Source of the DNA: Fragilaria radians
Taxonomy: Eukaryota; Bacillariophyta; Fragilariophyceae; Fragilariales; Fragilariaceae
Reading direction: 5' to 3'
Assembly: GCA_900642245.1 (NCBI GenBank)
Contig: CAAAJI010000582.1
Coordinates: forward strand, 1-12,763
DNA length: 12,763 nt
Below the pieces are notes generated by a model. The model was given only the letters and a program-made list of their open reading frames with translations. It searched no databases and was not told the origin of the DNA. A program made the position numbers and the translations under genes. Of the stretch, positions 1 to 7,513 are shown piece by piece. Each line of letters begins with the position of its first letter. Within the stretch, counting starts at the first letter, position 1.

Positions 1-1
1 C

Positions 2-565
2 AGTTCTTTGGTAGCCATGGAGTGCTGGAGAGAGGAAACAGGCAAAGTTAGTAGTAGTCAGAAACGCTGGCGTTATTGGCGGATCTTCCGAAAGTTCCAA
101 CGGATTCTCCAATCGTGGACGGAAAAGGGAGATCCAAATACTGTACACTTGGCTGCCCTGTTAAGGGCTGAAGTCCTAACAACGAAACAGAATGTGACGA
201 TAGAGAGTATTCAGGACGCTTATCATCAATCGATTAATCCAGCACGACGATCTGGTTTCCTTCACAATGCGGCTCTAGGAAATGAGCTGTTAGGACAATA
301 TTGTTTACGTTTGGGCGACCACAATTTGGCAAGGCACTATCTTGAACAAGCCAAGGTTCTTTACTTTGATTGGGGAGCCTTCAAAAAGGTAAAAGCAATG
401 GAGTCAACGTATGGAATTTTAGTTTGCAATCAAGTATCAAAAGATTTGTTGAGCACAGCCGTAAGTGGAAGGTCTCGACAAGGGATAGTATATGAAATTG
501 AAACATTGAGAACCCAAACCCGTTTGTCAATTGATGTGGATCTCCTTTCCAATCCATCTGATTAA
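2..565 (+). CDS. C-terminal part of an AAA-type ATPase/kinase-associated TPR-like protein (5' end outside window)
   Basis: The frame is open from the left edge to TAA at 563-565, so the true start lies upstream; the ATG at 17 is only an internal methionine. The protein is alpha-helical in character. Its best landmark is the stretch LGNELLGQYCLRLGDHNLAR followed by a YFDWGAFKKVKAME segment. This matches the tail found after the AAA/STAND ATPase domain in large multi-domain signalling kinases and cyclases (pattern NELxGxYYLxxGxxxxAxxYLxxAxxxYxxWGAxxKVxxLE). That assignment is from memory of the family. No ATPase motif is present here, so the catalytic part must be upstream. The last ~50 residues are low in recognisable motifs. 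A broken second copy of the same tail follows at 819-981/6498-6927, which supports this being a real, duplicated gene. Probably intact within what is visible; the exact substrate or pathway is unknown. Confidence 0.6.
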   Translation, partial: SSLVAMECWREETGKVSSSQKRWRYWRIFRKFQRILQSWTEKGDPNTVHLAALLRAEVLTTKQNVTIESIQDAYHQSINPARRSGFLHNAALGNELLGQYCLRLGDHNLARHYLEQAKVLYFDWGAFKKVKAMESTYGILVCNQVSKDLLSTAVSGRSRQGIVYEIETLRTQTRLSIDVDLLSNPSD

Positions 566-818
566 GGTAACTTGCTCCTGTCATCATGTTAATTTATTCT
601 AGCCGCTGCTTATCATCTTTGATTGAATCACTGTCGCTTTTTCAATCATTCTGGAGACTTGAGAATCATCTCTATTTCACCAATAGACTGTCTTTGAATT
701 TCAGTTTGTTACTTTCCAGCAATAATTATAACTTCCAATTTTTATGATTTTTGTTTCTTAACACAAAATTTGCCATTCAACTTATTGCATGATAGAATAT
801 TTACTCTTTACTACATGA
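566..818. other. AT-rich spacer, likely 3' flank of the first gene
   Basis: This stretch between the stop at 565 and the start of the truncated second copy has no convincing reading frame or recognised repeat. It probably holds the 3' untranslated region of the upstream gene. It is far too short to hold the missing 5' part of the second copy. Confidence 0.4.
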
Positions 819-981
819 CCTAGCATGACATTATTGTCTATTCGACATCACAGAAGGACTGTCTCTGCTACAAAAAATGTTGGCGATCCAAGGGATTTCG
901 TGCTGCCTTTATGTTTCGCTTATTTTTTCTATAGTGCCCTGATGGCAATACAATGTTGGAAAGAAAGATTTGGGATGCAGA
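819..981 (+). pseudogene. 5' piece of a truncated duplicate of the ATPase-tail gene, cut by the retrotransposon
   Basis: After a TGA at 816-818 the frame is open to 981, where the copia element begins. It contains the stretch SALMAIQCWKERFG, which lines up with SSLVAMECWREETG at the very left of the window. Joining position 981 to 6503 (dropping the element and one copy of GCAGA) keeps the same reading frame, and the homology continues as CRIFRRFQQLL against WRIFRKFQRIL. The copy cannot be full length, because only about 250 bases separate it from the stop of the first gene. It is therefore a 5'-truncated tandem duplicate. The left limit is uncertain; homology is only clear from about 905. 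Confidence 0.6.
977..981. repeat. Target-site duplication, left copy (GCAGA)
   Basis: GCAGA directly precedes the TGTTG end of the left LTR, and the identical GCAGA follows the CAACA end of the right LTR at 6498-6502. Five base pairs is the usual duplication length for Ty1/copia integration. Confidence 0.93.
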
Positions 982-1269
982 TGTTGAAAGAATCCTAATC
1001 CAAACCAAGATTACGATCTTAAGCTGTTATTATTTTAGAACCACTAGATTACTAAAACTATGAGAATATCACAACATCAACAAATGATTCCCATATCGTG
1101 GTCGAGTCACAATTTCTAAGGATTCAAAACATTACATCGTCTCGTCTTACTCGTAACTTCAATCTGGTATGGTTTCACGTATTCATTTACATAAATACCC
1201 CGGAAATACCATTTCATCATAACGGTCACAAAACTTGCGCAGGGCGATATATCTGGATATATATCAACA
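982..1269 (-). repeat. 3' LTR of the copia element
   Basis: 288 bp, TGTTG at the left and CAACA at the right end as written on the plus strand. It matches the copy at 6210-6497 except for six single-base differences (for example C at 1014 against A at 6242). No length differences were found, so the alignment is gap-free. The short frame at 1098-1451 starts inside it and is not a gene. Confidence 0.95.
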
Positions 1270-1278
1270 CACTCCTTC
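1270..1278 (-). promoter_or_regulatory. Polypurine tract of the copia element
   Basis: On the sense (minus) strand GAAGGAGTG directly abuts the 3' LTR, and the RNase H stop codon lies only 14 bases upstream of it. Position and purine richness fit the primer site for second-strand DNA synthesis. It is short and has one T, so it is called from position as much as from sequence. Confidence 0.6.
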
Positions 1279-1291
1279 AAAATATGTGCGA

Positions 1292-1840
1292 TCATCCTTG
1301 TTCATCATGTTCTCCCATAATTAATTTCCTGAGGTCCATGAACCTTCTACCTTGTATTGGTTTCGTAAAGAAATCCGCAATCATTTCCTCTGAAGGGCAA
1401 TGCACAACTTCAATCTCTCCCGATTTAATCCTGTCCTTCAAAAAGAAATAACAGATATTAATGTGCCTTGTGTTTCGTGAACTTGAGTTAGTACCATTTC
1501 TGTGCAACAATATAGCACTTCTGTTATCCTGGAAAAGGATATTGCGATATATTTTGACTTCCTGCGCTATGATGAAATGCCGAAACCAAATAATCTGCGA
1601 CATTGCGTCATGCACTCCTACTATTTCTGCCTCTGTAGAGCTTGTTGTGTTTAATTTTTGCTTCCTTGACATGCTGTATATCGATCCAATGCCAAGAGAT
1701 AAAGTAGCTCCAGTCTGACTTCTCATTTCAAACCTCGTACCAAATGACGCATCAACCCACCATCGAAGTTCATTTACATTCTCCATACCAAGAGTTAATG
1801 GTAAATTTACTGTATCACGAATGTAAGCAATAGCTTTTTC
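1292..1840 (-). pseudogene. pol (RNase H): RNase H domain of the copia Pol polyprotein
   Basis: This frame ends at TGA 1294-1292 and is recognisable upstream to about 1834 (AIAYIRDTVNLPLTLG). It degrades the RNA strand of the RNA/DNA hybrid during reverse transcription. Visible catalytic acidic positions are the D in WWVDAS, the E in SSTEAE, the D in QDNRSA and the D in ADFFTKP; the last is the usual C-terminal signature of copia RNase H. The domain looks complete and catalytically sound. It is out of frame with the reverse transcriptase: the change falls at a run of five A (plus-strand T at 1835-1839), where one missing base would explain the break. I read this as a mutation, not programmed shifting, because the sequence does not make a standard slippery heptamer in the incoming frame. 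Confidence 0.88.
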
Positions 1841-2694
1841 ATATCATCCTCATCAGGTGCTTTGACTTGGCAGGTCAAATATGACAAAGTAGTAAGCAGA
1901 TCCGGGCGTACTCGGATAGCGGCCCAGAGAGTCTTAGCGACTAATTGATGAAATATTCTTGCCTTATTTGTGTCCAAAGGTATTGCATCTTTGTCTTTGT
2001 CAAACAAGTGTGGTGCTGCTGGTGTTGATACTACTTTCCCCATGATTTCGAAAGGAAATTCATCAATTATTTCATGCAAATATCCAGTCATTGAGATCTG
2101 AAGCTTCTTGTTGTTAAAATGCATATCCATTCCTAGATACGTATGGCAATTTCCTTTTGATCCAACTAGAGATCCATATATAGTCTCTAACCACTCAACC
2201 TCCCCGTCTAGAACCATTTCACTCACATGACTCAATTTTAAATCATCAACGTGCCAGACTATTGTCATTTGTGATCCGTTTATAGCTTTGTTAGCTACAC
2301 AAGAATCGTACAGGTTTAACTTGTAATCTCGCTCAATCAACTTTCCAGAAAGGTGTTCCCAGAACACGAGGGCAGATTTCATACATCCGTATAGAGCCTT
2401 CTTCAAAGTAAGATATATTACATCTTTTCCTCTTTCTGATATCATGTATCCTTTATATGTATCAGGAGAAATCTCAACAAGAAGTGTTGCTGCGTCACCA
2501 GTCATCCTAACATATGTCAAATCTGTTTGCTTTGCGTGAAGAAACGCACCAAATATGTCGTACACTCCTACAATCCTTCCCTCACGGGCATCTAACATGG
2601 AGGTAAATAGAACCGATTCCGTCCTGACTGTTGGTGAAGAAGCTTCCCATTTTTGGTACAAATCTCTCTGCGGTCTGCCATCTGCGCAGGTTCA
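1807..2694 (-). pseudogene. pol (RT): Reverse transcriptase domain of the copia Pol polyprotein
   Basis: RNA-dependent DNA polymerase core. It continues the reading frame of the integrase/connector segment after an in-frame TGA at 2694-2692, which sits where the family has Arg just before CADGR (K-G-R-x-C-A-D-G pattern). Motifs in order are TCADGRPQRD, VYDIFGAFLHA (first catalytic Asp; family usually DIPGAF), LKKALYGCMKSALVFW, and IVWHVDDLKLSH with both catalytic aspartates. A YLGMDM motif and the thumb follow. The frame is lost at 1809-1807 by a shift into the RNase H frame. The catalytic residues are intact despite the stop and shift. The TTG at 2664-2662 region and any ATG nearby are not real starts; this domain would be made as part of the polyprotein. 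Confidence 0.9.
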
Positions 2695-4173
2695 AGCCTT
2701 TATGTGCCCACATCTCTTCCTTTTAATGAAAGTTAGAGTGTTTAAAGTTCCCAAAATATCTTGTTTTGACATCAACAATCGATCCACTGGCTCAAAGACT
2801 TTCATATTGTGTAGCTGCATAAGCTCAGATAAAGTTGCCTCCCTTGTTTCCTTGGGGAAATGTTTCAGCCCTTGTTTTAGGGACCATTGCATAGAGATAT
2901 TTTTTAATTTTTGGTCTTCATAATTGTTCAGCAAGCCCTCTTGAAGAAACTCATAGTTATCAAAGAGGTCTTTCCTTAACTTCACATTTCTACCTCCTTT
3001 AGTGATGTACTGAACTCTTGAGGAGTTATTGATAGTCTCCACCATATTTTCTTCCTTTTCAAAATCTTCTTTTGCAATGCTAGTTTTAGCATCATCCTCT
3101 GCATCAAACCCTTCCTCTATTTTGTTTGTATCTTCTTGTTCCTCAATAATGTCATTGGTGATTAAATCCTCATGATTGCCTGAATCAACCGATTTGTCAT
3201 CTCCACTTTCCAGCTCCTCGTTGTCGCTTAGAACTTCTTGTCTGCCAATGTTTGCATCCCAATATTGTTGGTTATCATGAAATACTTCAGCTTGTTTTAA
3301 TTCCCTGTCCACTCCTTCAATTTGTACTTCATTTGCTTGAGAAGGAACTGTATCGGGAATGAAATTTTCATTTGTTTCCACTTGGGTCGGATTGTTGATT
3401 AATGAATCAGCTGATTCACCCTGACTGATGTTGCTATAGTTGCTAGATGCAAGACTTATATCATCACTATCATCTTCATCTTTGCTGGAAGCCGATTTAA
3501 ATGTGCCCATCCTTTCTACTTGCATTATCACCTCTTCTGGCATCGGCAAAGGAGTAAACGACTGAGCTTTAATGAGTCTTCCAGTCAGGAGACTCATAAG
3601 CTTATAAGTCCCTTGAATGTTACCTGTTGGTCCCAGAGATATTGCTCCAACAGTCCTTGATCTCATCACACTATTGCCTTGTGAGCTATCAACATATACT
3701 TGAGCATACCCACCGAAGGGAATTTTGCAGTGTTTATCCGCATTTGGTGACAGCCCTGTCACTATGGCCTGTGGTGAAAGGGTATTGGATATTCCTCCTT
3801 TTGGTGCAAAGAAGTTTATCCACATTGTGGAAAAAGTAACAGCATGGGCGACGAGAATTGGTGGCAATCTCTTAAATGGTAAAGTGGTGAGTATGGACCT
3901 AATACGTTCTTTCACCGTACGAATTTTTCTTTCTACTTCTGGTATGTGCTCACCCGGCGCGCACACGTTCAAATGTACACCCGTATGCAGTAGTGAATTT
4001 CGTAGGTTTTCAAACTCACCATCTCCCAAACATGTCCGAACTTTGAAGCCTTGCTTTTTATATAGGTTAATGACTTTTTCAAGGCTTGTCATAAGAGCTC
4101 TCCACTCTTTGCTCTCCAACCGATCCACTGTTGTAAATTGGATGTTTCTGGATGTTGTGATGAGGAATTGCAT
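2692..4173 (-). pseudogene. pol (IN): Integrase core (C-terminal half), acidic connector and start of reverse transcriptase
   Basis: The segment opens with the integrase stretch QFLITTSRNIQFTTVD, then GDGEFENL (second catalytic Asp, about residue 51) and PEVERKIRTVKER (catalytic Glu, about residues 79-81). The integrase C-terminal domain follows (SPQAIVTG, RTVGAISLGPTGN). Residues ~225-390 form a long Asp/Glu/Ser-rich connector, low in complexity. The end, SELMQLHNMKVFEPVD, is the beginning of the reverse transcriptase domain. The frame is closed by TGA at 2694-2692 but resumes in the same frame. Integrase joins the element DNA to the host chromosome. The frame at its 5' end does not match that of the protease/integrase N-terminal segment, so this is one piece of a broken polyprotein. 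Confidence 0.9.
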
Positions 4174-4967
4174 TCCATCACAACTGCAATTGTCACATCC
4201 TGATGTAATGTCATAATATCAGGAGGAACTTGAAAATAATCTGTAGTTACGGCTTCTGGGCGCAGTCTAACAGTCTTCCCTTGTACACTGCCTAAATCCT
4301 TTCCAAAGATTCTCTGAGCATTTTCCACATCTTTGACTGAGATATCAACATTTGGTAGGAGATTATTTTTAATAATTGCTATGAAATCGACGGATGATGG
4401 TCGTCCAATCATTTCATAAAGGTCCCTAGCGCGCTTTGCTGATTCTATCTGCCTTGGTGTGAGAAATTTGCTGTTCTCATTGATGGTTTGGACAAGATTT
4501 AATTCAAGATCAGGTGCCTTGAAGACATACAATCCTGATGGATTCATTTTGAAGTTCATTGTGGATGTATTCTCTTTGCTAGTGAGCTTGAGGCATCCAG
4601 GAGAGTAAGATATCATATGTCCCCTACGCTCTGCTTCCGACATGGAGATTATATTGGCAATTGAGTTCTGATTGAACCATACTACACCATAGTTTGGTAA
4701 GTCAGCTTGTTGATTGTATATAATCCTTCCTGCATTGGATATCATTTGAAGTGGTTTCAAAGCATCTCGGATGTTTCGTACCAATTTAGCAGAGTAAAAT
4801 GTGCTATGTGTACTTTGACTGTCAAGCAAGATAAGGGAATCACCAACCTTTCCTTGACTGCTTAAAAATGTTGTGGTCTTGCTGGTGAAAATCATTTCCG
4901 ACATAGTATCCATTGTATTCTTTATCAGAATCATTTTCGTTACTCCCATCTTCCATTGAATCCTCAT
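4089..4967 (-). pseudogene. pol (PR-IN): Protease and N-terminal integrase region of the copia Pol polyprotein
   Basis: The first ~40 residues overlap the capsid frame. The aspartic protease motif ILLDSQST is at residues ~46-53 (catalytic Asp codon 4823-4821), followed by a NAGRIIYNQQADLPNYGVVW segment and an IANIISMS segment, as in diatom copia proteases. The region before the integrase catalytic core follows: ARDLYEMIGRPSSVDF, then NAQRIFGKDLGSVQGKTVR. The His-rich end of the usual HHCC zinc site is hard to see. Homology leaves this frame near 4170 and continues in the frame of the next segment, an effective one-base loss. The first Asp of the integrase DDE triad, expected beside VTIAVVM, is not visible. 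The frame is +1 relative to capsid. Confidence 0.88.
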
Positions 4968-6165
4968 TCATTGCTTTCACATTTAATTGTTGTTGACCTT
5001 GAAACGTAGAGTTGTCAGTACCTGGTTGCTTTCTATCCTGCTTTGCCTTGAACCTTTTAATGCAGTTTGCATTGGTGCATTCCACCAAGGTGATTCCTTC
5101 CTTGCCACATCCCCAACAAGCTATTCCATTTGCCAACCTTGATCCACTTTGAGCAAAAGATGTTCCACTGTAACTTGGATTTTGATATGATTTTTCATAA
5201 CCGTTGTTCCAGTTATTGATGAGTGCAAAGGCGGAAATTCTGTTGTTGGGATATACATCATGTCTTCCGGTAACATAATCATTTTGCAACTTGACAAGCA
5301 TGGAACCATAACGGGTGCGGTCAACACGGTTAAGGAACATCCTGGCTAGAATTCTTTCTTTTCCTTTTTCCGTTGCTTTTTTCATTTGATCATCGGTGTA
5401 TGCCAGTTTCCAATTTACACTATCATACGTTCCGCCAGTATGCTTTGCAAGGATATCTTCAGTAATCTTCTTGTGCACTCCTATAGTTCCACCATGGTGC
5501 TCAATTACATCAACCAGGTTGTTGAATTTCTCAAGAAACTGAGTGTTGGGCATATCCTTTCCTTGATAGAATCGGTACAGTTTGTCGATTGCTTCAACAA
5601 GGCTCATTTCATATTCTTTTTTGCTATCGAATCTAAATGTTAAACCTTTAATCGCCTTTAAAAGCTTTACTGGATCTTTTTCATGATGCATCTCTTTAAA
5701 TGTAGGCATAGCCTTCAACTTTGCTGTCATGTAGCTGGTGCATTGACCTAAAATCACGGTGTACAACTTTTTTCATTCGTTTTCCAGTTTCTGCTGATTG
5801 TTAATGTATTGAGCGATTCTCAATTCAAATATTTTAGCTTCAATGGGATCTTCTCCAGTATATGGAACTGGTCGATTCATCTCTGATTTAGTCATTTCAT
5901 CTATCATGGTCATGATCACCGCTCCCATGTCATACTTAGTGGCCGCGTAAATAGATAATTTCTTGAAGTTCATCTCAAAATTGCTGGCTTGCTTGCCATC
6001 CTTGCAATCAAAGATACACTCCTTCAAATCGTCACAATCGCCAGTGAACCTTGGCTTTTTATATGGGTTGGAACCTCCCATATCCTTGAATCTACCGCCG
6101 CTTCCGCGGTCCTTTCTATCTCCTGGAATCCTTTTTTCGATGACCTTCGAATCACTTGCCGACAT
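4840..6165 (-). pseudogene. gag: Capsid-nucleocapsid (Gag) of the copia element, with one in-frame TGA
   Basis: Starts at ATG 6165-6163 (MSASDSKV), 45 bases after the 5' LTR. An in-frame TGA at 5775-5773 interrupts it; the same frame continues to TGA 4842-4840, about 440 codons in all. Capsid landmarks are YTVILGQCTSYM, LLKAIKGLTF, FNNLVDVIEHHGGTIG and NDYVTGRHDVYPNN. At 5118-5077 lies a nucleocapsid zinc knuckle with spacing C-x2-C-x4-[Ile]-x4-C: the histidine of the CCHC knuckle is replaced by isoleucine (codon ATC). The C-terminus is rich in Asn, Asp and Gln. Gag packages element RNA into virus-like particles. The last ~125 bases overlap the protease frame. Confidence 0.88.
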
Positions 6166-6196
6166 ATCTGTCTCTCTTATACTTGTAAGATACCTT

Positions 6197-6209
6197 ATAG
6201 TTTTAGTAA
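6197..6209 (-). promoter_or_regulatory. Primer-binding position of the copia element, complementary to the LTR itself
   Basis: The sense strand just after the 5' LTR reads TTACTAAAACTAT. It does not begin with TGG, so it does not pair with a tRNA CCA end, and I see no match to the anticodon region of initiator tRNA-Met. Including the last LTR base, plus-strand 6197-6210 (ATAGTTTTAGTAAT) is the perfect reverse complement of 6276-6289 inside the LTR (also present at 1048-1061 in the other LTR). This is the layout expected for self-priming as in Tf1. The role is inferred; the 14-base complementarity is seen directly. Confidence 0.6.
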
Positions 6210-6497
6210 TGTTGAAAGAATCCTAATCCAAACCAAGATTAAGATCTTAAGCTGTTATTATTTTAGAACCACTAGATTACTAAAACTATGAGAATATCAC
6301 AACATCAACAAATGATTCCCATATCGTGGTCGAGTCACGATTTCTAAGGATTCAAAACATTACATCGTCTCGTCTTACTCGTAACGTCAATCTGGTATGG
6401 TTTCACGTATTCATTTACATAAATAACCCGGAAATACCATTTCATCATAACGGTCACAAAACTTGCGCAGGGCGATATATCCGGATATATAGCAACA
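6210..6497 (-). repeat. 5' LTR of the copia element
   Basis: 288 bp with the same ends as the left copy. It should carry the promoter for the minus-strand transcript. A perfect 16-bp palindrome ATATATCCGGATATAT (6475-6490) lies near its upstream end and includes TATA-like sequence. A pyrimidine-rich TCTCA context precedes 6289 on the sense strand, a possible initiator. The frame at 6326-6592 starts within this LTR and is not a gene. Confidence 0.94.
6276..6289 (-). promoter_or_regulatory. LTR-internal arm complementary to the primer-binding position
   Basis: Plus-strand ATTACTAAAACTAT; on the sense RNA this is AUAGUUUUAGUAAU. It pairs perfectly with the 14 bases at 6197-6210. It begins at 6289, directly after a TCTC on the sense strand, so a transcript starting there would carry it at its extreme 5' end. 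No transcription start has been measured. Confidence 0.5.
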
Positions 6498-6502
6498 GCA
6501 GA
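6498..6502. repeat. Target-site duplication, right copy (GCAGA)
   Basis: GCAGA immediately after the CAACA end of the right LTR, identical to 977-981. Confidence 0.93.
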
Positions 6503-6927
6503 AGTTTCAGTTTTGTCGAATCTTTCGGAGATTTCAACAATTACTCATCGTTTGGACTGAAAACGGCAACCCAAACACTCGTCACCTCGTGAGTTCATTG
6601 AACGCAGAAGTATTATCATCAAAGAAGAATGCAGACTTAGAGACATGCCAGGAAGCATAGCATCTATCCATAACTCAAGCAACATGACTTGGTTTCCGGC
6701 ATGATGCAACATTGGGGCATGCATTTCTTAGGAAACTTTGTCTCAAAAAGCGTGAAATGTACCTGGCTAAAAATAACCTGGAAAAAGAAAAAGTATTTTA
6801 CTTTGATTGGGGTGAATTCAAGAAGTTAATGCAAATGGAGTGGGAGAAGGAAAGCTTGGCTGAGAACAAAACTTCCACAGATCAACTGAGTGCTCTAAGC
6901 TACTCTAAGAGTTTATACAAATTGTAA
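6498..6927 (+). pseudogene. 3' piece of the duplicated ATPase-tail gene, with two in-frame stops
   Basis: Read in phase with the piece at 819-981, this segment parallels residues ~30-150 of the first gene: CRIFRRFQQLL, VWTENGNPNTRHL, LNAEVLSSKKNADLE, then LGHAFLRKLCLKK and VFYFDWGEFKKLMQME. Two stops interrupt it: TAG at 6658-6660, where the first gene has Tyr, and TGA at 6685-6687, where the first gene has Arg encoded by CGA. After these the frame is open to TAA at 6925-6927. The last ~30 residues differ from those of the first gene. The segment is a dead paralog fragment, split from its upstream part by the copia insertion. Confidence 0.72.
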
Positions 6928-7513
6928 ATTATGATCTAAAAGGTTACTTTTATCCTAGATCTCTTGCAAATCAATTGCAATGTGTTTCCTTGACTACGTA
7001 GTCTCTTTAGCTTACTTGTTAGATTCAACACTTAACATTTAGACTTTGTGGTCTTAGATTCAAGACTTAGACTCATCAATTGTGAATCTTGATAGATTTC
7101 TATTTGTTACTTAGGAATCTGTAATAGTTATTTCTACCGTATTGATATGACGGTCCTGAAAAGATATTGCATGACCCATTTGTCATTTTTTAGCAATATT
7201 TAGCATCACTAAATTCATATTAGACTATGACTTCATTGAATTTGTGGAAGGTATAGAGGGAATGGTTACCTAATTGACCTATTCTAATTTTTGATGAGTA
7301 AATATAAGAGTATTAATTCTAGCATAATTTACTATATACTAACAATAACTTTGGACGTCTCAAGTCTTGGTACACACACACCTCTCTTTGCCTTAATAAT
7401 GTATTATAGTATTATTAGACTGTATTGCTTATAATCTATAGTGTTAGGTATTATCTATTAACTTAACTCAAGGTATGTCATTTGCCCACAAGATTACACA
7501 TTACCTGAGGATT
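6928..7513. other. Non-coding AT-rich stretch with short repeats
   Basis: No credible reading frame. It contains a perfect 12-bp palindrome GACTACGTAGTC (6992-7003) and two near-identical 16-mers, TTAGATTCAACACTTA (7019-7034) and TTAGATTCAAGACTTA (7054-7069). It follows the end of the dead paralog and precedes the gypsy integrase fragment. It could hold remnants of a gypsy LTR, but no partner copy exists in the window to test that. Confidence 0.4.

Larger units (their letters stand above)
982..6497 (-). mobile_element. Complete-ended Ty1/copia LTR retrotransposon, diatom CoDi-like
   Basis: The 5516-bp element is bounded by two 288-bp direct repeats with TGTTG...CAACA ends and by a perfect GCAGA target duplication. 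Coding is on the minus strand, so the 5' LTR is at 6210-6497 and the 3' LTR at 982-1269. Protein order is capsid, protease, integrase, reverse transcriptase, RNase H, which is the Ty1/copia order. LTR copies differ at 6 of 288 positions (about 2%), so insertion is fairly recent but not brand new. The coding region is damaged: in-frame TGA at 5775-5773 and 2694-2692, frame changes near 4170 and 1837, plus a capsid-to-protease frame change that could be natural. This copy is therefore probably not autonomous, though active-site residues of protease, reverse transcriptase and RNase H remain. Confidence 0.95.

Noticed and set aside
1098..1451. Open frame on the plus strand overlapping the left LTR (and its partner at 6326-6592)
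   Set aside because: Both begin inside the LTR repeats and are identical only because the LTRs are. They run antisense to the element and have no recognisable domain.
1830..1845. Programmed -1 frameshift between reverse transcriptase and RNase H
   Set aside because: Copia elements do not normally shift here, and the incoming frame (ATG AAA AAG) lacks the X XXY YYZ pattern. One lost A in a homopolymer is simpler.
3725..4216. Plus-strand frames of 70-163 residues across the copia pol region
   Set aside because: These are shadows of the minus-strand integrase, which has clear motifs in its own frame.
2692..5775. Reassignment of TGA as a sense codon
   Set aside because: TGA also ends Gag, RNase H and the capsid relic at expected places, and TAG and TAA interrupt the other relics. 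Mutation from CGA explains at least two of the TGAs.
6992..7069. Palindrome GACTACGTAGTC and paired 16-mers as a regulatory or mobile element
   Set aside because: They are short and unpaired with any larger structure; chance or local slippage in AT-rich DNA explains them as well. They are noted in the spacer entry only.
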